Source of the DNA: Labilithrix luteola
Lineage (GTDB): Bacteria > Myxococcota_A > Polyangia > Polyangiales > Polyangiaceae
NCBI RefSeq assembly: GCF_001263205.1
Contig: NZ_CP012333.1
Span: forward strand, 5,805,001-5,869,000
Direction of reading: 5' to 3'
DNA length: 64,000 nucleotides
The translations under genes and the position numbers were made by a program. Below, piece by piece: positions 16,648 to 24,588 of the stretch. How positions within the stretch are numbered: position 1 is the stretch's first letter; the number at the start of each line of letters is the position of its first letter. The notes under the pieces are model-generated. The model was given only the letters and a program-made list of their open reading frames with translations. It was not told the origin of the DNA and ran no database searches.

Positions 16648-17295
16648 TTACGCGGCCTTGTCGACTTCGGAGAGCTCTTCGAGGAGACGTGCAATGATCT
16701 CCGCGGCCTCGGTCGCGACCCCCTTCGGGACTGCCTTCGTCTCCTCGAGAAGCTCACGAAGCTTGGTCGCGGCGTTCTTGAGATCTTTGCGCTCCTTGTC
16801 CGCTTTCTCGGCTTCGGAGACGGGGAAGAGCGTGTCCTTGTAGAGGCGCGCGACGGTCGCGACGGGGACGCCGTCTTCGAGCACGCGCTTGCGGATGTCG
16901 ACGATCGTCTCGTCGGTCACGCCGCTGTCTTCCTCGGCGGCGCGCTCCTCTGCACGGCGGAGGAAGTCGACGGCCTGGTAGCTCGGCAGCGGAGCGTCGA
17001 GCGGATCGCGCTTGAGGATCTCGGGTGCGCTCTTGTGCAGGAACATGAACGAGCCGGTGAGCTTGTCGACCGTCTCCTGGCGCAGCTTCAGCTCGCTCTT
17101 GAAGTACGTCTCGAACGAGTCGTAGCTCCAGCGCTCCCAGCTCTTGTTTCGCCTCACCTCGGCGAGCGCCTCCGCGAGCTCCAGCCAGCTGGCCTTGAAG
17201 CGTCGCGTCCGACGAAGACACTCCACGCGTTCGGGATCGTCCGCGTACTGCTCTTCGAGGGCGGCGAGGGCGCGATCGACGTTGGTGGGCTGCAT
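16648..17295 (-). CDS. Helical protein of unknown function
   Basis: A 215-residue, highly charged, almost entirely helical soluble protein with no signal peptide. The middle contains 'WERWSYDSFETYFKSELKLRQETVDKL', recalling plasmid-type or DNA-associated helical domains where a host cell decides a commitment step; the C-terminal 60 residues are heptad-rich ('AATKLRELLEETKAVPKG') and may form a coiled coil. I do not recognise a family. It lies between the FHA/AAA+ gene (same strand, 146 nt away) and a divergent photolyase gene. Confidence 0.7.
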   Translation of the reverse strand: MQPTNVDRALAALEEQYADDPERVECLRRTRRFKASWLELAEALAEVRRNKSWERWSYDSFETYFKSELKLRQETVDKLTGSFMFLHKSAPEILKRDPLDAPLPSYQAVDFLRRAEERAAEEDSGVTDETIVDIRKRVLEDGVPVATVARLYKDTLFPVSEAEKADKERKDLKNAATKLRELLEETKAVPKGVATEAAEIIARLLEELSEVDKAA

Positions 17296-17525
17296 GGCCC
17301 CGTGGACTTATGCGGCTCGCTCGCAGCATGCAACCCTGCGCTTGTGGATCGCCTGTGGAGAACGACCGCGCGAGGATGTGAACGAGGGTGTGGATAAACG
17401 GTGGGGCACCGCGATTCGTCGGGCACTTGCCCTGTGGAAACGAAAAAGTGACGCGATCGTAAGGGGCTGCGAAGAAATGTGCGTGGCGTCGCGCCTTGCG
17501 CCGTCGGTATGACGAACGTCTCGTC

Positions 17526-18977
17526 ATGCGCACGATCGTCTGGTTTCGAGGCAAGGACCTGCGGCTGGCCGATCACGAGCCGCTTGCGGATGCGCTTGCC
17601 CGTCGGGGAGACGTCGTTCCCATCTTCGTGGTCGACCCCTACTTCTTCGCCCCCGAGCGGGCGAGGGAGCTTCCGCATCGGATGCAGTTCCTCGTCGACT
17701 CCCTGGCAGAGCTCGCCGAGAACGTGGCCGAGCGCGGATCTCGCCTGACGTTCTTCGGCGGCAAGAGCGTCGACGTCGTACCGAAGCTCGCGCACGCCTA
17801 CCGTGCCGATCGCGTCGTGGCCTACCGCTGGAGCGAGCCCATCGGGGTCGACCGCGATCGGCGCATCACCGCAGCGCTCGCGCGTGAGGGGATCCCGTTC
17901 GACCTCTTCGAAGGCGAGACGCTCGCCAAGCCGGGCGAGGTCCTGACGGGCGCCGGTGAGCCGTTCTCCGTGTTCACACCGTTCGCGCGCGCGTTTGCCA
18001 AGGTCGTCGAAATCGGAAAGCCGCTGCGGGCGCCAGCGGCGTTGCCGAAGGCGCCTCCGGTGCCGGCCGGCGTGAGGCCGCTCCTCACGAAGGCGCCGAC
18101 GCTCGAATCCATCGGCGTCGAACGCAACGAGCACCTCGTCGCCGGTGGCGAGAAGGCCTCGCGCGATCGGCTGCGGAGGTTTCTGAAAGGCCCTGCGGCG
18201 AAGTACGAGACGGGGCGCAACGAGATGGGGATCGAAGGAACGAGCCGCATCTCGCAAGATCTCAAGTTCGGCACGCTGAGCGCTCGCTACGTCTGGACCA
18301 CGGCCAAGGATGCTCTCGACGAGCACCCCAAGGCCTGGCGCGTCTGGTCGAACGAGCTCGTGTGGCGCGAGTTCGCGTACGACGTGTTGCGCGTTCGACC
18401 TTCGGTTCTGACGAAGCCATTTCGCTCGGCGTGGAAGGGGTTCCCGTGGCGCCGTGACGAGAAGGCATGGCGTGCGTGGTGCGAAGGCACCACCGGTTAT
18501 CCGATCGTCGACGCCTCCGCGCGACAGCTCCTCGCCGAGGGCTTCGTGCACAACCGCGCGCGGATGATCTCCGCGAGCTTCCTCGCCAAGCACCTGCTCG
18601 TCGACTTCCGTAAGGGCGAGGCCCACTACATGAAGTTCCTGACGGACGGCGACTGGGCCAACAACGACCTCGGTTGGCAGTGGAGCGCCGGCTGTGGAGT
18701 CGACGCCCAGCCCTGGTTCCGCGTGTTCAATCCGGTCGGGCAGGGGAAGCGCTTCGATGTCGACGGCGCCTACGTGCGGCGCTGGGTGCCCGAGCTCGCG
18801 AGGCTCTCGAATCGGCACATCCATGCACCGTGGGAAGCACCGGAAGCGGAGCTCGCTCGCGCTGGGGTGGAGCTCGGCAAGACGTATCCGCGTCCGATCG
18901 TCGATCTCGCGCTGGCACGCGGGCGGTTTCTGGCCGCGGCCGAGGGCCATCTGGCGCACCCTGGATCGCGTGCCTAG
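17526..18977 (+). CDS. phrB: Deoxyribodipyrimidine photolyase (cryptochrome/photolyase family)
   Basis: A 483-residue flavoprotein that repairs cyclobutane pyrimidine dimers using blue light. The N-terminal alpha/beta antenna domain starts 'MRTIVWFRGKDLRLADHEP'. The C-terminal FAD domain has 'TSRISQDLKFGTLSAR', 'WSNELVWREFAYDVL', TGYPIVDASARQL, 'NRARMISASFLAKHLL' and DLGWQWSAGCGVDAQPWFR, the standard class I signature. Length fits class I photolyases (450-500 residues). The ATG at 17526 matches the family start; an in-frame ATG 10 codons upstream adds only basic residues. It is followed 9 nt later by a small unknown gene. Confidence 0.92.
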   Translation: MRTIVWFRGKDLRLADHEPLADALARRGDVVPIFVVDPYFFAPERARELPHRMQFLVDSLAELAENVAERGSRLTFFGGKSVDVVPKLAHAYRADRVVAYRWSEPIGVDRDRRITAALAREGIPFDLFEGETLAKPGEVLTGAGEPFSVFTPFARAFAKVVEIGKPLRAPAALPKAPPVPAGVRPLLTKAPTLESIGVERNEHLVAGGEKASRDRLRRFLKGPAAKYETGRNEMGIEGTSRISQDLKFGTLSARYVWTTAKDALDEHPKAWRVWSNELVWREFAYDVLRVRPSVLTKPFRSAWKGFPWRRDEKAWRAWCEGTTGYPIVDASARQLLAEGFVHNRARMISASFLAKHLLVDFRKGEAHYMKFLTDGDWANNDLGWQWSAGCGVDAQPWFRVFNPVGQGKRFDVDGAYVRRWVPELARLSNRHIHAPWEAPEAELARAGVELGKTYPRPIVDLALARGRFLAAAEGHLAHPGSRA

Positions 18978-18986
18978 GATGGCCTC

Positions 18987-19307
18987 ATGCTTCCCGAGCA
19001 GAAAGCGACGAGCTACGCGCACGATCCGGCGATGGGAACGGTCGTCGTCGTTTGCGAGACAGGGCCGAGGTCACCGCTCCACGGCGAGATGGATGGTCGG
19101 TTGCTGCTCGACAAGACCGAGCACCTCGTGGGGATCGACGTTGCGCCGGAAACCCCCGACCGCCTCGTGATGATGCTCGGGCCACACGAAGCCGTGGACC
19201 ATGTCGAGGCGGCGCGCGTTCACGTCGAGAGTGGCGGGCGCACCGTGACCTTGCATGGCCCGTTCGCCAAGCTCGTGGCGCCTGGTGCAAGTCCGTACGT
19301 CCCCTGA
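18987..19307 (+). CDS. Small conserved-looking protein of unknown function
   Basis: A 106-residue soluble protein with no signal peptide. The body alternates strands and short turns ('MGTVVVVCETGP', 'GRLLLDKTEHLVGIDV', 'PDRLVMMLGPHEAV'), suggesting a small beta-rich domain. It begins 9 nt after the photolyase stop and is likely co-transcribed with it. I cannot name a family. Confidence 0.6.
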   Translation: MLPEQKATSYAHDPAMGTVVVVCETGPRSPLHGEMDGRLLLDKTEHLVGIDVAPETPDRLVMMLGPHEAVDHVEAARVHVESGGRTVTLHGPFAKLVAPGASPYVP

Positions 19308-19369
19308 CTGGAGAGGCGTTTCGTCTCTGATTCCGGACGCTTGAGAGCGCGCTCGGAAGCCCATGTTCC

Positions 19370-19408
19370 AAGGTGGGAATAATTCGTTTCCGCCCTCCCA
19401 TTTTTTTT
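19370..19408 (+). terminator. Possible rho-independent terminator
   Basis: A stem built from AAGGTGGGA (19370-19378) and TCCCATTTT (19396-19404, two G-U pairs) leads directly into a run of eight T (19401-19408). It lies about 60-100 nt beyond the small gene ending at 19307. The loop is long (17 nt), so strength is uncertain. Confidence 0.35.
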
Positions 19409-19514
19409 GCGACCGCCACAGCAGGTGGGCGTCACCCACCCGGAAACAGCGGTACCGAGCCGCCTCTAACGGGGCTGCTCGCGGCGCGCGTCGCAAAGAA
19501 AGTCGAGTTGTCTC

Positions 19515-20198
19515 ATGGGCTTCCAGATGGGTTCGGCGTCGGTCAGCAAGCTCCTCGACCGCTTGGAGCTCGAACATGAGCTCGACGAGGCGGAGGAGAC
19601 CGTCCACTTGGTCCGCTCGTTCAGCGGCGGCGCCGTCCACCTCTTCATCTCCTTCCATGACGTGGCTGGAGCGCCGGGCGTTCGCACGCTCCGGCTGATG
19701 GCGATGACCAAGGAGCCGCTTCCGGAAAAGGTTCGTCGCAACGCCCCGGACATCCTCGACGCCTGGGCCTCGGAGCGCGAGGAGTGCCTGAGCGACGGCG
19801 CCGCGCGCATCGTCGACGCGTACGCCCGCGTCGAGGGCGACGCGCTTTGCTGGGACTGGGACTGGCCGTTCCCCGCCGGCATGGAGGTCAGCGAGGCCTT
19901 CTTCAAGGCGGTCTTCGACGGCTTCCTAAAGAGCGTCCGCGAAGACGTGAACGTCGTGGCGGTCACGCTCGACGGCGGCTGGAAGCTCACGGGCAAGGAG
20001 CTCGAAGTGAACGCGGCGGGCGAGCACCTCGGCAGCCTGCGCTACAAGCACAACCGCACGGGCGCGGTGCTCGAGGCCGCCGTCACCGCGGAGGTCTACG
20101 ACGGGTTCGGCGTGCATCTCCGTGGGCTCGAGCAGCTGACCGACGTCCCAGGTGTGAAGATCGTCCGCGACACCTCCCGCGTGAGCCGCGCTCACTGA
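19515..20198 (+). CDS. Soluble protein of unknown function
   Basis: A 227-residue acidic soluble protein without signal peptide or membrane segment. It opens with a Glu/Leu-rich helix ('LDRLELEHELDEAEETVHL') and holds a Trp-rich segment (DALCWDWDWPFP, about residues 111-122). The second half has alternating strands, including 'VNVVAVTLDGGWKLTG'. No family is recognised. About 200 nt without a gene precede it, so it probably has its own promoter. Confidence 0.68.
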   Translation: MGFQMGSASVSKLLDRLELEHELDEAEETVHLVRSFSGGAVHLFISFHDVAGAPGVRTLRLMAMTKEPLPEKVRRNAPDILDAWASEREECLSDGAARIVDAYARVEGDALCWDWDWPFPAGMEVSEAFFKAVFDGFLKSVREDVNVVAVTLDGGWKLTGKELEVNAAGEHLGSLRYKHNRTGAVLEAAVTAEVYDGFGVHLRGLEQLTDVPGVKIVRDTSRVSRAH

Positions 20199-20255
20199 CG
20201 TCTCGCGTGGATCGTTGGCCCTCGCCCGCGATTGGGCGATGCTAGACGGCCAGCG

Positions 20256-21161
20256 ATGGCGATCACGGCACCTCTCGTTTGGCTCGACGGCGCGCTCGTC
20301 CCCGCGGCGGACGCGACCCTTCCTCTCATGGGGCACGCCCCCCAGCGGGGCAGTCTCGTGTTCGACGTCGGCTCGTTCCACCCCACCACGAAAGGGCCGG
20401 CGCTCTTCCGCGCCCGCGAGCACGTCGCGCGGTTCGTGAATTCGGCGCGCATCGTGGGCCTTTCGCTCGCCTATGACGAAGAGGCGCTCGTGCGGGCCGC
20501 GGTGTCGGTTGTCCGCGAGTGCAGGCGCGACGAGGGCCTCGTGCGGTGGTCCGTGTTCTTCGCCGCCGCCGAGCCGGACTTGCTCCCGCGCGACGGGGCG
20601 ACCCGCGTGGCCGTCGCCGCGCAGCTCTTGCAGGACACCGGTCGGCCCAAGCCGCTCCGCATCGCGGTCTTCGACGACGCGCGCAAGGCGAGCCCCGACG
20701 TTCTCTCGCCCGAAGCCAAGGCCGCTGCCTCGTATCTCGGTCCGATGATCGCGCGCCGGCGAGCGGTTGCCTCCGGGGCCGACGACGTGGTGCTGCTCGA
20801 TCGTGACGGCGACGTGGCCGAAGCGCCGATCGCGAACGTGTTCGTCGTTCGAGGTGGCACGCTCGTGACCCCGTCGCTCGGCTACGTTCTGCCCGGCATC
20901 ACGCGGGACGCGGTGCTGGCCATCGCGCGCGACGAAGGGCTCTCCGTGCAAGAAGCGAAGCTGTCGCCCGAAGCGCTTGCGACGGCGGACGAGGCGTTTC
21001 TTACGGCCACGTCGTTGCCGATTGCGCCGGTCGCGTCGGTGAACGGTCGCGCACTTGCATCGGCGCCCGGTCCGATCACGGCGCGCTTGGTGGAGCGCTT
21101 CGAAGCCGCGCAGCGAGGAGCGCACCCGTCGTTCGCGCATTGGCTCACCCATCTCGGGTGA
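20256..21161 (+). CDS. PLP-dependent aminotransferase class IV (IlvE/Dat-like)
   Basis: A 301-residue class IV fold: N-terminal 'VWLDGALVPAADATLPLMGH', then the PLP-Lys region in SPEAKAAASYLGPMIARR (the Lys is the Schiff-base residue), the conserved Glu in 'DVAEAPIANVFVV' and 'GITRDAVLAIAR'. Members include branched-chain and D-amino-acid aminotransferases and aminodeoxychorismate lyase; substrate cannot be chosen from sequence. The C-terminus 'EAAQRGAHPSFAHWLTHLG' is typical of BCAT-like proteins. ATG 20256 gives the normal family start; an in-frame ATG 8 codons earlier is less likely. Confidence 0.88.
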   Translation: MAITAPLVWLDGALVPAADATLPLMGHAPQRGSLVFDVGSFHPTTKGPALFRAREHVARFVNSARIVGLSLAYDEEALVRAAVSVVRECRRDEGLVRWSVFFAAAEPDLLPRDGATRVAVAAQLLQDTGRPKPLRIAVFDDARKASPDVLSPEAKAAASYLGPMIARRRAVASGADDVVLLDRDGDVAEAPIANVFVVRGGTLVTPSLGYVLPGITRDAVLAIARDEGLSVQEAKLSPEALATADEAFLTATSLPIAPVASVNGRALASAPGPITARLVERFEAAQRGAHPSFAHWLTHLG

Positions 21162-21182
21162 GTGGGCGCTGGCGAGGGCGCT

Positions 21183-21404
21183 CTACTTCTTGTCGAGCTC
21201 GGCCGAGGCCTTGTCGCCGTTCAGGCGCGTGCGCTTGCCGAGCTCTCGATACGCACCCGCGGCGAGCACCATGATCGCGATGATGAGCAGCGCGTACTCG
21301 ACCATCGTTGCGCCGCGCTGCTTCGCGCGCGCCAGCCGCACGCCGTGACTCGCGTGACGGAAGCCATCCTGCCGGCGGATCGAGGGAGGAGAACGACGAA
21401 GCAT
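21183..21404 (-). CDS. Flp-type pilin-like protein (class III prepilin)
   Basis: From ATG 21404 the product has 73 residues. After a basic leader (RR, RLARAKQRG) comes ATMVEYALLIIAIMVLAAGAY, the Flp pilin motif: cleavage after Gly-31, Glu at +5 followed by Tyr, then the hydrophobic helix that drives polymerisation. Flp pili are assembled by Tad systems. No TadA, CpaF, prepilin peptidase or secretin lies nearby, so the apparatus must be elsewhere or the protein has another job. The frame is open upstream to 21497. A perfect inverted repeat spans the start codon. Confidence 0.78.
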   Translation of the reverse strand: MLRRSPPSIRRQDGFRHASHGVRLARAKQRGATMVEYALLIIAIMVLAAGAYRELGKRTRLNGDKASAELDKK

Positions 21405-21416
21405 CACGGATGCTTC
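21398..21416. repeat. Perfect inverted repeat over the pilin start codon
   Basis: GAAGCATC (21398-21405) and GATGCTTC (21409-21416) are exact complements around the 3-nt loop ACG. On the minus strand the ATG of the pilin gene lies in the second arm, so the hairpin would hide the start in the mRNA. It could equally be a dimeric regulator site. Confidence 0.6.
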
Positions 21417-21514
21417 ACGATAGCTCGGAATCGGAACGGATCTAGTTTTTCCGAGGTCTGGTGCAGTGTCGATCCACCCATGAAACGAATGTGCCAACGC
21501 ACGCGAAGGCGACG

Positions 21515-22858
21515 TCAGGTCGCGTGATGGTCTCCTCGGCGATGCGCTGAGCGCCGCTTTCCGCGGCGGATCTCATGCTCGAGGTCGAGCAGGTAGTCAT
21601 CGAAGTCGACCTCCATCGTGTGTCGCTTCGACTTCACGTATCGCGCGAACATGCGCTCTCGCTCCTCGTCCATCGTGCGTCGCATCTCGGCGGGAGGCGG
21701 GAGCTCGTACTCGTGGCGCAGGTACTTCGCGATCCACTTTCCCTGCGCTTCGGCGAGGGGCATGACCGCACCGATCGGCTGCAGTAGCCCGAGGAACATG
21801 AGCCCGGGGAGCGATGGATGGAACACGCGCTTGAAGAGCGGGAGGTCGTTGTTCGGAGCCGAGACGAGCGTGGGGTCGAAGAACGGGAATGTGACTTTGT
21901 ATCCAGTGCACCAGATGATGACGTCGACGTCTTCGACGGAGCCGTCGGCGAAGCGGACCTGCTTGCCGAGCAGCTCGGCGACGTTGGGCTTCGGCGTGAT
22001 CGCGCCATGCACGAGGCGATCGAGGATGCGGCTCGAGACCGTGGGATGCGCATCGCCGAAGCGATGATCCGGCTTGGGTAGGCCGTAGCGCTCCATGTCT
22101 CCGACGACGAGGTGGTGGATCACCTCCATGGCGCGCCGACGGACGGACCAAGGGATCCGCGCCGTGGTCACGTGCTGGTCGAGCGGCTTTCCGAAGATGT
22201 ACTTCGGAATCACATAGGCGCCGCGACGCGCGGCGAGGAAAGACTTCGCGCCGACCTCGCTCGCCTCGACGGCGATATCCATCGCGCTGTTGCCCATGCC
22301 GACGACGAGGACGCGTTTGCCTCGTAAGGTGTCCTTCGAGCGGTAGTGGTGCGCGTGCAGCTGCGTGCCGTCGAAGGTGCCGGGATAGGCAGGTTCGGGC
22401 CAGAGTGGATCCCAGTGGTGTCCGTTCGCGACGAGAATGCCGTCGTAGACGCGCTCCCACGCGCCGCCCTTGTCGCGCACGCGCACTCGCCACTTGCCGC
22501 GATTTTCGCCTTCGTGAACGAGGTCGGCGTGGAGGACTTCGGTCTCGAACGAGATGCGACGCCGCAAGCCGAAGTGATCGACGTAGTCGTTGAAGTATGC
22601 GGCGATCTGCGTGTGATGCGGGAAGTCGGGATACGACTTCGGCATCGGGTAGTCCGCGTACTGCATGCGGTCACGCGAGGTGTTGATGTAGAGCCCCTCG
22701 TAGGCGGAGCTCATTCCGTTCTTGTTGCCGAACACCCAGTTGCCGCCGACCCGGTCGCTCGCCTCGAAGCAGTCGAACGCGACGTTGGCGTCGGCGAGAG
22801 CCTTCACTGCAGCAATGCCGGACGAACCAGCACCGATGATGCAGACCCGCGGTTCCAC
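21515..22858 (-). CDS. Flavin-containing monooxygenase (FMO family)
   Basis: A 447-residue FAD/NADPH enzyme that hydroxylates or oxygenates soft nucleophiles or ketones. Evidence: FAD fingerprint VCIIGAGSSGIAAVKAL at the start, FMO identifying segment near 'YPGTFDGTQLHAHHYR' (FxGxxxHxxxY), NADPH fingerprint VLVVGMGNSAMD, and 'VIIWCTGYKVTFPFF'. Length fits bacterial FMOs. A C-terminal basic tail ends 'RRGKRRSAHRRGDHHAT'. It is divergent from the alpha/beta hydrolase at 22904 with 45 nt between starts, so one control region may serve both. The substrate is unknown. Confidence 0.9.
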   Translation of the reverse strand: MEPRVCIIGAGSSGIAAVKALADANVAFDCFEASDRVGGNWVFGNKNGMSSAYEGLYINTSRDRMQYADYPMPKSYPDFPHHTQIAAYFNDYVDHFGLRRRISFETEVLHADLVHEGENRGKWRVRVRDKGGAWERVYDGILVANGHHWDPLWPEPAYPGTFDGTQLHAHHYRSKDTLRGKRVLVVGMGNSAMDIAVEASEVGAKSFLAARRGAYVIPKYIFGKPLDQHVTTARIPWSVRRRAMEVIHHLVVGDMERYGLPKPDHRFGDAHPTVSSRILDRLVHGAITPKPNVAELLGKQVRFADGSVEDVDVIIWCTGYKVTFPFFDPTLVSAPNNDLPLFKRVFHPSLPGLMFLGLLQPIGAVMPLAEAQGKWIAKYLRHEYELPPPAEMRRTMDEERERMFARYVKSKRHTMEVDFDDYLLDLEHEIRRGKRRSAHRRGDHHAT

Positions 22859-22903
22859 AGCCGAAGCTTACTGCGGCGATCGCCGCGTGGCATACTCTAG
22901 GGC

Positions 22904-23965
22904 ATGCCCGTGTGGCGGAAGATGCTGAGCGCCGCTGCAGCGACGGTGGACGAGGCCATGCTCGCGGCCATGAACGCGCGTGGCGCACGCGAACGACGAC
23001 ACACCTCGAGCTTGTCGCACGAGCAGCGTCTGGCCGTGCTCTCCGAGGTTCACGATCTCTACGGTGGAGCGCTAGCCGAGGGGCCTGCAGAGTTCTTCCC
23101 GGCGCCAACCGAAGTCGAGCCCCAGCTTCGGGAGATCCGCTCCGGCACGTGGGAAGCCTCGTTCGCCAGCCCGTTCGTTCCTTATCTGGCGGCGACGGCG
23201 ACGAAGTATCTGGCGAACGTCGAGAATCGCACGGCGCGTGCACGATTGTGTTTTGCACCGTTTCGGCACCCCCGGCCCGTGATCATCGCAGTGCACGGCT
23301 ACATGGGCGGGCATTGGCTGCTCGAGGAAGCCCAATGGCCGCTCGCGTGGCTGCAGCGCATCGGGCTCGACGTGGCACTGCCGCTCCTGCCGTTCCACGG
23401 TTCGCGCGCCGGAGCACGGAGTGGGCCTCCGCAGTTTCCGAGCTCGGACCCGCGATTCACCAACGAAGGCTTTCGGCAGGCCGTCACCGACATCGTCGCG
23501 CTCGCGAATTGGCTTCGTCGTCGAGGTGCGCCGAGCGTCGGCATCATGGGGATGAGCCTCGGTGGCTATACCTCCGCGCTCGTCGCCACCGTGTCCGATG
23601 CCATCGACTTCGTGATGCCGATGATTCCGCTCGCCTCCATCGCCGACTTCGCGCGGGAGCAGGGGTCGTTGGGCGAGGGCGACTCGGCGAGCCTGCAACA
23701 CCAGGCGCTCGAACGCGCGAACTGGGTCGTGAGCCCGCTTGCGCGCCCGTTGCGGCTACCGGTCTCTCGTGCGCTCGTCGTGGCCGCCGAACACGATCGC
23801 ATCACGCCGTCTTCGCACGCGGCACGCATTGCCACGCACTTCGATTGTGACCTCCTCACCATCGCCGGCGGGCACCTTTTGCAGCTCGGTCGAGGCGACG
23901 CTTTCCGCGGACTTCGCACGATGCTCGAACGGGAGGACATCCTTCCGCGTCGAGCGTCGAAATGA
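22904..23965 (+). CDS. Alpha/beta hydrolase
   Basis: A 353-residue protein with an N-terminal helical region, then the hydrolase fold. The oxyanion segment AVHGYMGG is near residue 129, the nucleophile elbow GIMGMSLGG gives Ser, the acid is in EHDRITPSS and the His is in AGGHLLQLG. The lipase/esterase class is certain enough; substrate is not. It is divergent from the flavin monooxygenase; an enzyme pair acting on a ketone and its ester is possible but only a guess from neighbourhood. Confidence 0.86.
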   Translation: MPVWRKMLSAAAATVDEAMLAAMNARGARERRHTSSLSHEQRLAVLSEVHDLYGGALAEGPAEFFPAPTEVEPQLREIRSGTWEASFASPFVPYLAATATKYLANVENRTARARLCFAPFRHPRPVIIAVHGYMGGHWLLEEAQWPLAWLQRIGLDVALPLLPFHGSRAGARSGPPQFPSSDPRFTNEGFRQAVTDIVALANWLRRRGAPSVGIMGMSLGGYTSALVATVSDAIDFVMPMIPLASIADFAREQGSLGEGDSASLQHQALERANWVVSPLARPLRLPVSRALVVAAEHDRITPSSHAARIATHFDCDLLTIAGGHLLQLGRGDAFRGLRTMLEREDILPRRASK

Positions 23966-24024
23966 CGCGCTCGTCCTAGAAGCACGCTCCTTCCCTACTC
24001 GTGTAGCATCGCGGCGGGGGGGCG

Positions 24025-24588
24025 ATGACGACACCGAAGCCGCCGGCGGAAACCGGCTCCACGCGCGAAGCCGCGCCCGAAGGCACGGCGACTCGACGAA
24101 CGATCGGCCTCGCGGTCATCGGCGGAGCATGCGTCTTCGCCGCGACGGCCGCCGTTCCTGCCCTCGTGTTCGTCGCCGCGCCTCTCGCGAAGAAGGGCGG
24201 CGAGAGTCGGTGGGTGCGCACCGTTCGGCTCGAGCAGCTCGCCGAGGGCGAACCCAAGCGCGTTGCCGTCATCGATGATCGGACGGACGCGTGGACACGC
24301 GAGAGAGGCGTCGACCTTGGTAGCGTGTGGCTCGTTCGGCAGGGAGCGAACGTCCTCGCGCTCTCTGCGGTGTGCCCGCATCTGGGCTGCTCGGTGAATA
24401 CGGCGCCCGTCATCAAGGACGGATTCGCTTGCCCGTGTCACACCTCGGCGTTCGATCTGGAGGGAAGACGAACGAGCGGTCCTTCTCCGCGCAACATGGA
24501 CACGCTTGCCACACGCATCGACGACGGCGTCGTGGTCGTCGACTTCCAGCGCTTTCGCATCGGCGTCCCCGAGAAGGTGCGCCTGTGA
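24025..24588 (+). CDS. Rieske 2Fe-2S protein of a cytochrome bc-type complex
   Basis: A 187-residue membrane-anchored iron-sulfur protein. A single helix (about residues 27-51) follows a basic, Arg-rich start, as for Tat-dependent Rieske anchors. The cluster ligands are in CPHLGC (C117, H119; disulfide C122) and CPCHTSAF (C136, H139; disulfide C138). It carries electrons from quinol to cytochrome c in a bc complex. It overlaps the cytochrome b/c gene by 4 nt (GTGA), so both are made together. It resembles QcrA/PetC rather than dioxygenase Rieskes. Confidence 0.92.
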   Translation: MTTPKPPAETGSTREAAPEGTATRRTIGLAVIGGACVFAATAAVPALVFVAAPLAKKGGESRWVRTVRLEQLAEGEPKRVAVIDDRTDAWTRERGVDLGSVWLVRQGANVLALSAVCPHLGCSVNTAPVIKDGFACPCHTSAFDLEGRRTSGPSPRNMDTLATRIDDGVVVVDFQRFRIGVPEKVRL

